This document shows, one piece after another, positions 10,662 through 23,800 of a DNA stretch of 64,000 bases. The notes below the pieces were generated by a model. It was not told where the DNA came from. It made no database searches and saw only the letters and a program-made list of their open reading frames with translations. Origin of the DNA: Acephala macrosclerotiorum (lineage: Eukaryota; Ascomycota; Leotiomycetes; Helotiales; Mollisiaceae); the NCBI GenBank assembly GCA_014904845.1, contig MU119344.1, positions 79,210 through 143,209 of the forward strand, given 5' to 3'. Both the position numbers and the translations under genes were made by a program. Numbering within the stretch: the stretch's first letter is position 1; each line of letters begins with the position of its first letter.

Positions 10662-13242
10662 GATGTAGTTTTGGTAGCTGGGGGGCTGCAATTAGATGGC
10701 AAATGGCGTGGTGAAAATAGACGCTGTCCATCATAGACCAAGAATAATTATTGTTTTGCTGTACACCTGCAAGTTGGTCACCTGTGAGCTGTCGTTGATT
10801 TTGTTTCCTCTTTCTTCGCCGTACTACGCCTCTCCAATATTAAAAGCTGGCTGGCTTATCTTAGGCTAGGAGTAGTCAGTATTGACACAATAGAGGCTAA
10901 ACTTCAATCAAGCGCCAATGGACCAGAGGCAGTAAGACATCCTGCCTCTTTGCCTCGACAGTGTTCCAATATGCATATAGTTTTGTTTATTTAGAAAGGG
11001 CACAGCTGTTTGATTACACAGTCATCTTCACGGTCGCTACCTTCTTATTTTACCCAAAAGGGTATATGCCGACTTAGGCTAGTGCCTTCCACACATCCCT
11101 CATATTTCTCAAGTCCTCGATTCATTGTTCCGGCGTGAAATTCTCCCCTAACCGGATATTTCTTCTTCTCAGCCAACATCCAGGTAACAAGCACAGTGTT
11201 CACCATTTCAGCCAGTGTGACAGTGTGACAATGTGACTGCAGAATCTTCAATCTATGGGAAGGTAGGCCAATTAGCCTAACGTTCCTTCTTCCACCATCT
11301 CCCTAAACATTTTCTACGCCGCTACAGTATCTGCAATATTGGGTATCCGCGTATAATCTGCTGTCGGAGTCGCACGTCGATCGCCAAGTGGAGTCGCAGT
11401 GGAGGCTGGAAGGAGTGTCCTCGTGTTTGCAATGAGAAAAGGCTCCCTCGCTGAAGATATGGTGGAAAAGGAGAACGACGGCGAGGCTTAGGGAGAAAGT
11501 GAGAGCTGGACTCTGTTGGGGACTGAGTTAATGATGCAGACAATAACTGAGGGAAAGATTACGTACTATGAACTTCATTCTGCCTCTGTCATAAAATCAT
11601 AAAAATGAACTATGTCTTCCTGACAGTTACATTTCTCTTATAATGGAGTAGAAGTCCCATTCTTTTGATGCTACCCTTGAAATAAGTACTACCTCGCCTT
11701 CAATTCGTCGATCTTTGTTCGTCCCCGTCGACATACGGGTATAATGGTACACCACACAGTCTGCCCGTTGAAGTCCAACATACCTTGTGGAACATGAGTT
11801 ACCCGAATATCTGTGTTAGCTAGAAGGAAGTGCTGGGCTTGTTCCCGAGTGCGTCATGACAAGGCCTCACCTTAGCAAATAGATTGAGGCCTAGCAGCTA
11901 AAATTCTAAACTCTTCACGCCTACCCATCTTCCGAAGTCAAAGTCTCGATTCGATGTCAGGTTCCGTCAGAGCAGGCCAGTCTTAGTTCTCTGTAACGAA
12001 GATGAGGTAGATTACTATTCTCCAACCTGCCGTCTGACTTCGGCTATGGTCCAGATTTCCTCCTGTGACACGAAGAAGTGTTTTGAACTTCGACGGACTG
12101 CTTGTCTCTTTGTCTCTCTCCTCTCGTCGTAGCTCGTCGGCAACATCATTCTTGCAACACTTATGCTTCCTGGGTGAAGTTGCAAGCACTTCTTTCATTC
12201 CAAGGGCGCAAGTAGATCTTTCGCAGCCAGGAAGTAAGTAAACTTCGGAAGTATCGTTTCCTAGTTTTGCAAGTGCTCTCTGGAGTGAATCCTCCCCGCT
12301 CCATGGCTCAACGCCACAAGCACTTCGAGTCTGTGAGTCCTAGCCTCCCACTTGCTGCTTCATCTCACAAACCCTTCTGATTGAAAAGCTGCTTGGATGC
12401 AGCAACCATACAGAGAGAGCGACAAGTTCTCCTATCTCAATCTTTAGCCGCTTGCAGGTCGATCAAAAGGTAATGGCATAGCTAGCTATTTATAAGCTAC
12501 CCGACCCACAATTACATTTGCCATTTACTCGATAAGGTAAATTTTACTATCAAGTGACGTGGTCCTAGTCAGAGTGGTGGCGGTTCTTGATTACGTCGCT
12601 TCCTTGATGCTGACGGAGTTGAATCCTTCGAGGCTCTGAGGTGGCGAAGAACTATCAAAGGTGCTGTGCCACCGATAAGCATTTTCGATCTAGAATTTGG
12701 ATGGTAATCTTGGGGAGCATGGGGAGGTCATGATGTTCAGATTCTGGATGAGATGGAAAGTGAAAGCTTCGTGTTTTGAAAGCTACGCATCTAGGCAGAA
12801 AAAAAAAAATGAGTGCCGAACTATGAACGGCCGTGGTATTTCTGCTGCCGTAACATCGTCTCCTTCAAATTTGGTCGCTCTGACCTGGGGGCTTGAATGC
12901 CTCCCACAGCTTTGCATTATTACTGTGCTCCTGTCCTAATTTTGAGGAGTCTTCAACCCAGTACCGAACTCTGACCTATTTCCCAGATTTGCGCCGTGTT
13001 GAAGGGGCTTTCGATGCTCTAGCTCCGACCGAAGGAAAATGACGAAAGAAACTCGTGAAGTAGATCATTCCCCAACTCCCATCTCTCCATCCTAGATGTA
13101 CAACCAAGGCCCATCATACCCCCAATTCACCGGGTCTCGTTCCTGATGGACGAACCACTGCCACCCCAAAGAAGTCAGCCTCGGTCTTTCTCCATCCTTC
13201 CACCGAGCTCAGAGAACAGTGAACCCCTTCAACTCTCGTGCG
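10662..13242. other. Long gene-poor stretch (2.6 kb)
   Basis: It begins with the PRP4 3' UTR and ends downstream of the convergent PPxY-protein gene. Scattered open frames on both strands have no recognisable motif and no plausible intron-joined extension. An A-run lies at 12,799-12,811. I see no RNA gene, long repeat or transposon terminus. Confidence 0.5.
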
Positions 13243-14112
13243 TTAGAAAACATAATAAGCTTGCCACGGCTGAGCGGGACCAACCCAAAAACACCCACAG
13301 CACCATTCCCCCTCTCCTCCCTCCCCGGCATCCTGTTCCCTCTCCGCTCGTTGCCGGAGTTCGTACTCTTCATACGGATCCACGTCATCTGTTGCTACGT
13401 AGGGATTGCTCCAAGTTGGTCTTCTGGCCGGCTTTGAGGTTGATGAGCGTGTGAGTTGCGGTTTTGATGAGGGTGTTTGGATAGCTTCGTATTTTGGGAG
13501 GGGGTCTTGGGCGACGGGTTGAGTGGTGACGGTGCTGATGGTGGAGATTGAGAGGGTTGAACTTAAGGCTGTGGGGTTGGTGCCAAGTTGTCGAGATCCT
13601 GGAGGAGGATTTGAGTCTGAGTTTGGAGGTGAGGTAGGAGTGTAAGTTGGTGGTAATGGCGCTAGATTCACATCTGGTCCTGATCCTGCCGGCGCTGGAT
13701 TTGAAGCCAGCTCAGTTTGCGACGACTGGGAAGCTCGCGACGACGTCGTCTTTGACCCACCAAACATGGCTCCAAACCATCCCTTAGAGTTCGAGTTCGA
13801 AGTTGAGGTTGATCCCGATCTAGGTTTCGAGATGTAGGGAGGAGGTTGATGTCTCGTGCTGTTGTACGAGGGAGGTGGTACAGCAGCCGCCATCAGCTGA
13901 CTCGCGAAGATCGACATCTTGGAGAAGACGGTTTCTGATCTCTCGCCTGCGCCCTGAGCTTGCGTTTCTTGATCCTCCGTCTGAAGAAATTCTGCGTCAC
14001 TTGATCTGGGGAGTGGATTCGAAGATGAAGTTGGAGAAAGTCGTGCTTGATGATTGACGAAAATGGGGATTCCGATCGGCATGAAACTGGCCATCGATAG
14101 GAAGGCAGCCAT
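13243..14112 (-). CDS. Unknown Ser/Pro/Thr-rich protein with PPxY motifs
   Basis: This is an intact single-exon frame of 289 residues starting MAAFLSMASFMPIG. No known catalytic domain is visible. The middle is low-complexity Ser/Pro/Thr-rich with three PPxY-type motifs (PPPSY, PPPYI, PPTYT) and a related LPKYE. PPxY motifs are the established ligands of WW domains, including those of Rsp5/Nedd4 ubiquitin ligases. The C-terminus is distinct: an acidic/Glu stretch, then a Cys/aromatic tail (EWCCGCFWVG, ending QAYYVF) that could be lipid-modified or membrane-associated; that is inference. The N-terminal 20 residues are mildly hydrophobic but not a clear signal peptide. A later Met (MSIFASQ) is an alternative start. 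No paralogue or partner gene is visible nearby. It is real by length and composition, but unassigned. Confidence 0.6.
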   Translation of the reverse strand: MAAFLSMASFMPIGIPIFVNHQARLSPTSSSNPLPRSSDAEFLQTEDQETQAQGAGERSETVFSKMSIFASQLMAAAVPPPSYNSTRHQPPPYISKPRSGSTSTSNSNSKGWFGAMFGGSKTTSSRASQSSQTELASNPAPAGSGPDVNLAPLPPTYTPTSPPNSDSNPPPGSRQLGTNPTALSSTLSISTISTVTTQPVAQDPLPKYEAIQTPSSKPQLTRSSTSKPARRPTWSNPYVATDDVDPYEEYELRQRAEREQDAGEGGEGEWCCGCFWVGPAQPWQAYYVF

Positions 14113-17100
14113 CTATCTCCTCATTCCTGGAGCGACTGACCTTCAAGAAGGAAAGGAAGAATAAGTTCAGAAGGAAGAGTTGAAGGGAGAATTGAAGGGA
14201 GAATATGTCGGTAGTTGGATAGAGAACAGATGATAGTGATGCAGCGCTGCAGTGAGGTGAATTCGAATGGAACAGAGTTTACGGCTACCGATCCGATAGC
14301 GAAATGCCTGAATTCAAGTGAAACCCTTATCCTTACCACCAGCAACTCATATCTGGGTTCGATTCGTTTGAATCTGATGCGCTGGCACGAAAGAACACTG
14401 CCACTTCGCACAGCGTCAGTGAGTGCGAGCTGTAACATAGCCGTCGCGTATGGTGATCTTCTCACGTCAGAATCAGTAAGCGCGTGTAAATTTGCTGGCT
14501 TTTTTATGCTTTTGCCGACTCTGGGCTGGAGCGGGGATGGGAATAAGCTTTGCGAGATATGCTTGTAGTTCCAGCTTGATATATGAAAGGTGAAACTTTG
14601 CGACTTGAGAGAAAGTTGTGATCCATTTAACTGGAATCATTGGGCCGAAAAAGGAGGAGTTTGAGAGAGTTGGGCTAAGTGGAAGATCGCTCACATAAGC
14701 CTCCTTTCTTCCAGTTGGATGATAGCCGATGAACGAATGAGATGAGATGGAAAGAAGGTTATTTTTGACCCCTGAGATTTGGGCTCAAGCGACGAATGAG
14801 ATGAGTAGCCTTGCCTCAGCCTGACGTTTGTAGACTTCCTGATGTTCGCGGCTGACGAGAGAGCTGAAATATTGTTCTTCCAGGACGGCCGCATTTCAGT
14901 GAGGACGATGCATGATGACGAGGAGTGTTGAAGGCATCGCAGAGAGGAATGGGAAGAGAAGGTGGTCGAGAGGAAAGACAAGAAGATGGGGGTATGGCTC
15001 GGGTTTCTGGAAGATATAATTAGACTTCGAAGGACCCTCGACAGACGGAAGGTATCTTTAGAACTCTCATCTAAATTCAATATGTGAACGGGGGACTCAC
15101 AGACGCAATGAAAGCTTCTTGGATGAACGGGATGTCTGGCGATCAGAGAGAAAGAAGATAAGCGAATTTGTGAAGCTATTCTCGTCTGCATTTCTAACTC
15201 AATAAAAGCATAGGGAACGAGGGAAAGATACAAATGTGGGGATCGCGCTTGATGTTTCGCTACGCGCCTGCACCGCTCCATCTGCAAAGCAGCCGCTGGT
15301 CACGACATTTCGTTCTTTCTATTCCTGTACCGCGATGTGGGGCAAGATTCAGGCGTCTATTCTCATCTTCCAGCCATCCATTTGCTTGCTTTTCGTTGGA
15401 GGAGGATCTTGGTTTCCCCGCAAACGTTGAACGTGGCTTGCCAATACTTTGCATTTCTTCTTAGAGGCTGGGAGGGATGACTTACTTTTTGTGTGACTTC
15501 GGGTACATATCCTCGGAGTTTTGATGTTGGTGATGATAGGAATGGCTTCGTGCTTGACTTCATCATATGCAATGCAGTGCTGAGAACTTTTCACGTGCAT
15601 CCCATCCTTTGGAACAGGATGAAAATCTGCATGTAGAAGATTCGGACTCTGTAACAGACAAAATCACATGGTCAAAATAACTCTCTTGATCCTTCTAAAC
15701 TTTACCGCATCTCCCGCACCTTCCACCTCAAATATTCCAGTTCCAATTTTAATCTCCTGCCTTGAAGAAAGGTTTTGTTTCGGCCCATCACAAAGCCGGA
15801 GGTGATCTTCTTCAGATCTGGGCTGCTCATGGACGCTGGAACGAGGACAAGGCTGGGTGGGGTTTGCGGACAGGACAGGGCTGGGGGTGTGCGCTTTGAA
15901 GGTTTCGAATCGCACTGACCGAGCTTCGAGATTATTGAAGGATCTTGGCATGGATCATGGGGGAATGCGTTCGGTGACGATGCTGGCAGATATCTGGGGG
16001 TATACCGGTTTGGGTAATTGGGTTGGTAATTGAGTTGTGAAAGGCCTGGTGAGGTTTCTGATGAAGTCTGTGGTTGAGGTGAACTCCGAATGCAAATTAA
16101 AGTAACTACCCGCGCGACTCCTCATGGAGGATTTAGACTTGACTCGAGCTGCTAAGATGTAGCCGGGATGTGTGATGGAGATGAGGCTGTTGTACATCCT
16201 CAAGGGAAGAGGATGAGTGTATCTTGGTAACTGCCCTGGATGCACATGCAGTGAGAAGGCGTTTGCTGGAGCGAGTATTTCAGGGTGTGAAGTTCTATCG
16301 CTATGGTGCGTGGCTAGAATGATAGACGAGCTTTTCACGTGGCCAGTATCGCCTACTTAGGCAAAGCTTTAATAAAAGCACCCCAGGGCGTGTCCTCTTA
16401 AAATGGCATTTTTCAGCCTCAATCGAGGAATCAATCTCATCAAACCTGCTCTCTTGCAGCAAGATGGTCCTACCATTATTCAATACTGCAACAGTACAAG
16501 GTACATTATTGCTAAAGCGCTGCTTCCTTCCAATTTTCTACGCGTATACTGCATGTACTGTACCATCGTACGGGAGCGGCAAACCCACAGACATCAATAT
16601 TTCAACAACCCCATATCAATTTCGTAACCCTACCTTTATCGATTACGATTCCTCGGATGATTTCGAACTTACAGATCCATCAAATCTATAGCTGGAGAAC
16701 TATTTTGATGCTCGGCATGGTGTTCACTTTGGGAAAGTTCAAAAAGACTGGCGGTGAGTTTCAGGGGTTGACGTCTTCGGGATTCGGTAAACGGTTTGAT
16801 GGGGTGTTTGAATAACGGCTTTACACGGCTGCGATGTTTGCCGTGCTATGCCTGAGTGTGGCTTGTGCTTGTCTAAGTTTTTCTTGATGTGTTTTTTTAC
16901 GAGATTGTTTCTGGTGGGTGCAACTCGGGAAGTGCGGCGTTGAGTTAGCTTCGGATAGCGACTTCTGTCTTGCACCACCACAGCTGAAGGGAATGGCTGT
17001 GGCTGGTGGAAGTCCCGGCCGGCGATTCCAATCGCTCCTTCGCATTACGCGTGTTTTCTGCACGCTTGTTTAAAGGTATGAGCGACAGATGCAGCTTGAG

Positions 17101-19365
17101 CAGCGAGGCTGTGGCTGGCCTGGCCACGCTCGGCCGTAATTTGGCGTGTGTCCAATCGTGTTTCGTGGCGCTCTGATTGGGTTGACATCTGGGTGAGCGA
17201 TATTTCGAGATGATGAGCTGGCCGTTGCCAGAATACGATATGCTAGCTGCTCTGGGATAAGCGTCTGCGTTCTATTGACGGCAGCTAGAGCAGAAGGGTG
17301 TCGAGCTTTTGTTTTTCTGCTCACCTGGTCCACAACGGGTTTCTCACACTCACACATCTGATTCGCCTCGTCTCTGGATCCTTGTTCCTTGCGTGGCCGC
17401 ACTGGATGGGCGCCACCAATGCGTCTTACAGCGCCACTGTCACACGCCAACGCAAGTGATCGATCTCGCGACCAATGGATGCGCTGATCCCGCCTCGAGG
17501 GCAGCCTCACTCTTTCCTGCTCGGGCAATGATGGAGATTGGCACCATAGAGTAATCCTTCCCGTACGGGTACATGTGTGGCCCAGGTCTGATGTCGCATG
17601 CCTCGGGCGCAGCCAGAGCGACTGTACTAGTAGCTCCCTCCGTAGACAGGGATGCAATTTGCTCTCGCCGTCTGTGGCGTTGGCTTCGATGGCTGGCTCT
17701 GGAAGGATGGAACAGGATGCCATCGGAGATTGGCCACGACGGTTGACGGCGATCCTACTTTCTTCGAGACCGATGACACATCACGATGCAGAACACCCTT
17801 TCGCTTCCTCGTCCACTCCTCCCGTCTCCCCCCCATCACGAACATTCCGTTCCAAGACCTCCTTCGGCCTTACCTCTTCGGGCCCTGGCTACGATCGTCA
17901 GAACATGAAGGAACGAACAAGGAACAGCAAAGGAATATTGGAATCGTCTGGCGCCGCCGTTGGATCAGAGTGGTGGTGGCCAATCAGACCACGCATTGAT
18001 CGCTGGGAGCCACGAGGCAGCTTGTGCGGCAGAGACAGAGCTTGGTGAAAGTGAAAGTGAAAGTGAAAGACATCAGCGTCACTTGGGGTCTCATGGACCC
18101 ATCGTTGACCTGTGGCCGGTCTCAGATATCTTGAGCCCTGGAGTCTGACAAGCTCGAAATTCATGCGACGCCAGCCGGCACAAGGCGAATCATCATCACC
18201 ACTCACACCGCAGCCTGGGCACCGCTGGGCCACTGACAGCGCCCTGCACTTCGTACTGGACGCCACCCTAGCCAACACGCAAACGGCATCAGCCATGGCC
18301 TCTGGCCTACGGAAGAGAGGAGCTGCAACACTCACACCTGACTTCGGCCACTCCATTGTGCGGCACCCATGTCTATGACATGACCCAAGCAGCAGGCTGC
18401 AGGAGGAGGCTTTTTAGCTTTCGACGCACCCATTCGAACGGAGCATCAGAAGGAAGGATTGTGCCGCGACGGTGCTGGCCTGCTGTCCAACGCCCGCCTT
18501 GCCCATCCAGCCCTGCATTGCAGCAGCAGCAGCAACAACACGGAGCACAGACAGACTCTCGCGAGAGAAGTGTTGAGAGTGTGTGGCCCATGCATCAGCT
18601 ATTTTGAACATCCTGTCCACTTTCCCACCCTGTGACGACGTCCGGGGCCCATCATTTACATGCGAACAGGGGGAAGTGACTCTTCGTCGAATCATCTCGA
18701 AGTGTCCACCGGCCGAAGTCCCACCACCCTCTGTTTCTCCTAAGGACAGTCGTATGGCCACTCATAAGCCCTGCACCACTGTAATCGAAGACCATCATCG
18801 GGCCCATGATTTAGCTCGACAGGGAAGACCAACGACTGGCCTGGCACCACACCAGAACGACCCACAACACGCTTCCTGTCGCCTCTACGCTAACGAAGCC
18901 TGCCTCCACTCAGTTCATCGCCCAGCCTAGCTTTAAACCGAAGCCTCACTTTCGCTCCGTCAACCCTCGCTAGTGGCAGCCTTCCCACCGACCCCGGTCC
19001 TCTCTTCTTCATCATATCAGGACCGTCATCTCCTCCCCACTTCGACCTTCGCCATCAGAACCTCCAACTCCAACTCCAAACTTCAACATTCATCACCACT
19101 TTGTCCTGTACCTCCTCGTCTCTCCCTCATCGTCGCACTTGTCACACCTCGCGCCCACTTGTCGAACCTCAGGACGTTCCTCTTCCGCGACCACTCCTTC
19201 AACAACACTTCGCCCGCCTACGTTTGCGACTTCATCGACAACATTTGAGGAACCTTTTCCACAGACACTCCCATTGGACAAGGCCACATTTCATTTCTGT
19301 TCTTTGGACCAGATATACAGGACCCTTTTCCATCCACAAGGAGTGTTATCGGATTTCTTTTTGCC
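14113..19365. other. Long gene-poor stretch upstream of the Ran1-type kinase (5.3 kb)
   Basis: No gene is supported. The longest frames (14691-15287 minus, 15955-16338 minus, 17070-17723 minus, 17575-18048 plus) lack motifs and overlap one another on opposite strands, as chance frames do. From about 17 kb the DNA is more GC-rich. There is a short (GTGAAA)4-type tandem at about 18,046-18,069 and a CAG/CAA tract at about 18,523-18,540. The last few hundred bases before 19,366 are strongly C/T-rich with almost no A/G-rich tracts, typical of a long fungal 5' leader. I therefore infer that part of this stretch is promoter and 5' UTR of the kinase. Confidence 0.45.
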
Positions 19366-20893
19366 ATGCATACTATTGCCCATGGTATTTTGACACCACC
19401 GACTTCACCACACACATCAACACCACCGCAGTCCCGAAGGTGTCCTCCCACACCTGAGTCAAGGATAGGTATATTCCTGGGGCAGTATTTGGAGCTGAAG
19501 ACGATCCTGGGGACCGGCGCATATGGAGTTGTATACGCGGCATTCGATCATCTCACCCAGGCATGGTATGCGGTCAAAGCTTTGAGCAAAACCAATGCCA
19601 ATGGAGAACCTTTGGATAAGAGACAGCGGGAATTCCAGTCCAGGGAAATCCGGCTCCACTACATGGCCTCGGCACATCCTAACATAGTCTCCGTCCTCAA
19701 GATTGTGGATGACCCAGAATGTACCTATGTCGTTCTGGACTATTGTCCCGAGGGAGACCTCTTCTCCAACATCACCGAGAGGGGTAGGTACGTGGGCAAT
19801 GATGCTCTTGTCCGCCAAGCTTTTCTCCAAATTTTGGATGCCGTGGAACACTGCCATCGTTTAGGGATATACCACAGAGATCTCAAGCCTGAGAACATTT
19901 TGGTATCAAATGCCGGGAACCAAGTCTTGCTTGCAGACTTTGGCCTTGCAACCACTACTCCAGTGTCAGAGGACCACGGCTGCGGATCGACCTTCTACAT
20001 GAGTCCAGGTAGGCCCTCTTTTTTACTCCTTCCCCCTTGGACCCACTAACCACCTCTCTCTTCATTTAGAATGTCTGGATCAATCTTCCCGGAATGCATC
20101 ATACCGATGTGCCCCTAATGATGTCTGGTCCCTTGGTGTCATTCTTGTCAATCTTACATGCGGCCGCAATCCATGGAAACAAGCTTCCGTTGAGGATTCC
20201 ACATACAAGGCTTTCACCAGGAACCGTGACTTCTTGAAGACAATCCTGCCATTGTCGGATGAACTGAACGAAATCCTTGGTATGATCTTTGAAAGCGACC
20301 CAAAGGAGAGGATCAATGTTTCCCAGCTTAAGCAATTGATCTATCAATGCTCCAGCTTCTCGGCGCCCATTCAACAAGCTCTCCCAACTCCACCACAATC
20401 CCCATGTTCGTACACCGAGGACGTCTTTGAGAATTCCCTGTCCGATGATGGATCCCTCACTGGTTCCTGTTCGACTGTCTCTGACACCGATTCCGAAGCT
20501 TCCTACGATGGTTGCGACATTCCACCATACACCATTCAACAAACACCCTCTCAAGCCGACTCTGGATACGAATCTGTCGAAGAACCCCTCGAGCCAGAAC
20601 CCGAGTCCGCTGCAATCACCAACCCAGAGGTATCCCTACGCGTACAACAACGGCCAGCTGTCCCGGCTCCGTGTACCACCCCGTCATACGTTCTCCCCCA
20701 ACCCCAGGAATATACCAATCCATGGGGAGTAGCCAAAACCAATCCAAGTCCCAACCCATGGTACCAGCCTTGGAGCACAAACCCATATGAACATCAATAC
20801 GAGCAAGTCCATGCTGTATCCAATGTTCAGCCCTACCCCCACCCAGCTTTCTATGCCCCTCACTACCATTACGGTCAATCCGTGTGGGTATGA
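19366..20893 (+). CDS. ran1: Ran1/Pat1-type serine/threonine kinase
   Basis: This is a 488-residue protein in two exons (19366-20008, 20070-20893; 61 bp intron interrupting the MSPE motif). The kinase domain spans about residues 40-305. It has GTGAYGVVYAA (P-loop), YAVKAL (Lys), YHRDLKPEN near 168, LADFGLA near 190, CGSTFYMSPEC (activation segment) and DVWSLGVILVNLTCGRNPW. The CGS-FYMSPEC segment is characteristic of Ran1/Pat1 of fission yeast and its relatives Ksp1, Sks1 and Vhs1. In S. pombe Ran1 represses conjugation and meiosis in rich medium; the function here is inferred. The C-terminal 180 residues are low-complexity, Pro/Ser/Tyr-rich and end in aromatic/His-rich sequence. The start is the first Met before a PPTSP-rich leader with no upstream in-frame extension. 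It stands alone, with more than 5 kb gene-poor DNA on each side. Confidence 0.88.
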
Positions 20894-23800
20894 ATGCATC
20901 CTTCCCGATCTCATTTCTTTTTGAAAGCGTGACTGGTCACGAACTTGTTCGTGCTCCATCACAGAATCTTCCTTGGATCTTCAATCAGTGGTAAACACAG
21001 GACACTGGTTTCCGGTTTCAATTTCCGTTAGACATATCCCATTTGGACCCACGTCCCACTTCCTCTGGACCATTCCATGGCAGGCACATACGAACCACAA
21101 TGATACCCCATCGGCCCATGGACAGTCAGTAAACATATTCCGACAACACATGGACCGAGACCGAGATAACATCGAGCCGTGGACGGCCCTCAATCCCAAC
21201 TGCAAAAAGTCGACAAAAATTCCAGGGGAAACTTTTTTTTTTTTCTTCTTCCAACTATATACTCAGCCATGTCGTTTTACAACCCTGTACACATTTTATT
21301 CAACAATTTTTATTTTTGTTTTTATCCATCTTTGGGATTTTCGAAGCAAGGCGCACAGCGAAAACGGAGGACTGCGATGAAATCGACTTTTTGGGAAGAG
21401 TATATTTGGCCATTTAGTATTTAATTATTTTGTGTTTTCACGGCGTTTCTGGAAGAGCTGGCAAGCTCATGAGTTATGGTTGGGAAAGGATGGGAGGGTT
21501 TCTTTGAAGCATTACAGCGGGTTTCCATCTGTCTAGATATTTCTTTGATGATATCTTTGGGGAGATGAAAGATAGACATGATTGAAGAGAGGTCTATTCG
21601 ACTCCCGTTGGGATGTCAACATACGTTTTGCGACCATAGTCTTGGTCTGCAACTTGGTGGATGAGAATCATGTATATCTACGTGCTCATGGATTACGATG
21701 GAACGAAGAGCAGAGAGCTCAAAACAATACAAGACGGATTCACATCACCACCTCAAAATATTCTCCTGTTGACGTGAACATCAATTCCTCCCTCATGAAG
21801 TCACTACATTCGGCTCACTTGCACATTCTGTCGTTTCAATCTGCCGCTTCTCAATTTACCCGTACCCACGCAACGCATTACTACCCAAAGTGCCCACCCA
21901 AAAATTCCCTTCTACTGGTAATACTACGTCACAAGAAACTCTCCAATCAACCCATAATCCCAATCATAGCCAAAGAACCTTCATGGTCAGCTCATTTAGA
22001 AATCTCTCCATTCCCAATCATCCACTCCTCGAAATCACACCGCTCTAAGTTCCACCTCACCTCACCATCCATCCAAGCTCCCTCCTCAAATTACCACCCC
22101 TCGCGCTCGACGGGAACGATAAGCCAGCCCAGACCACTCTCTGCCACTTACTACCACCCCGCCTACCTATCAGTAAGCACGAAGCGGGAATTTCGAGGCC
22201 TCAAGCTGCGACCTTGAGAAGGAGGGCGGTGATTCGTCACCAAGTCCTCCACACTCGTCCGCCTCGTTTCTCTCCCTCTTCATCCGCCTCTTTGCATGCG
22301 TCCAATCAACAGCTCGCAAGAGTTGGGAGGAAGAGCGAATGAGACGAAGGGTGCCAAGTCTCAGAAAACAAAGTTGTTTCTCGTCTGACGTGCATGCATC
22401 GAAATGCATTTCCCATGTGCGTGCAGACACGTTTCCACCCACCGACCAACCAACTCACTTCCACAGTCAGAAAAACTTGGTTTTCGCCACCTCATCTCCC
22501 CTCCACACCTGGCACCATCGCATCAAACATTCATCCAGTCGCGTCCCCATCATTGCACAACCTCCATCCAGTCATCTCATCTCTGAAACCTTAATTATGG
22601 AGAAAACAACACATCGAGGATTCTAGATCAAGCTTCCCGCATCCTGTCGTCCCAGCCATAATCTCTGCCTGAATCTGCCTCGAGACAAGCAACCGGCCGA
22701 GTCGGTGTCCGGTTGCAGCTTCTTGCATCCCCCACTCGGACTAGCAGACGTTGTGATTGGGTGGCGGTTTCATGTGTGTACTCTGCTGATTCTCTCGCTG
22801 GAGATACCCCTCTGCCAATCAAGAGCCGTGCGCGAATTTTCGCCGCCGTGGAGAACGGGACGGGAGTCAGGCAACAACTGCAGGCTGAACCTGCAATATC
22901 GGGTATCCTGCGTGATATCACTGAAGGACTTCGAGAAACCAATCAATTCCGCAAGCCTGAGGCGTAAACAAAAAAAAACTCGCCGAGTAGGTATCACAAC
23001 CCGTCGTCGGTCAGCTCACATGTTACGCTGTATCACTGCTTTCTATTCCCTCTTTCGTCTGAACTTGCATTTGGATGGATGGCCTCAGGCGACTACGGTC
23101 AGCTGGAAGGAAAGACTTTTATGCAAGGGAAGACGGAGAAAGTATGGGGAAATTCTCCTCTTGGCTCGGGAGGCATCCGGAGCTTGAGTAGTACCAACGT
23201 CAGCTAGGACTTCGTGCCTGCGATGCGAGTGAGGAGTATGGATTGAGATCTGATACGGATGATCTTTGAGCTAGCTTCGGGTGGTAGCCGAGGAGGACCG
23301 CACTGCACTATGGAAGGAAGACATCGATCATCCCCGAGATGACGAGTCCAAACGAACAGAGTATGAAGGAGAATCCCATGTGACTCGAGAGCGATCCGTG
23401 GATACCATGAGTCGTAATCTAAATGAATTGGAGTCTGTGTGTCGCCTTGGGGTCCGAGAATCGATAGTGTCATTGTACAGAGTTCCTTGGCTGGCCGGGA
23501 ATAACGTGAGGGGATTTGATCTCCCACGACGCTTTGATTAGAATGCGACATGATCGTGATATTGATTCGTATCTTTCATAACACTCGAGTCGTGACTCGC
23601 AGCGGGGACAACATCAACCTTTCCAACCGAACTTTCTTCACATGAGCAAAGTTCGGAAGATCTCGCTTGGACCCCTTTTCGAGGAAGGCTAGAGTTGCGG
23701 GCCGCTCCTAGACCTCATCGCGTCGCGTGGGGTTCCAATCTTTGGGTATGTTGGCTCAGAATGCACAAAATAGGAATAGACAGCGGACTCGAAATTACTC

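Noticed and set aside
14691..15287. Minus-strand frame of 198 codons
   Set aside because: No motif, unusual Ser/His/Arg-rich composition, and overlapping frames on the other strand. It looks like chance.
21582..22217. Plus-strand frame of 211 codons
   Set aside because: Composition of random A/C-rich DNA, no domain, no sensible start context.
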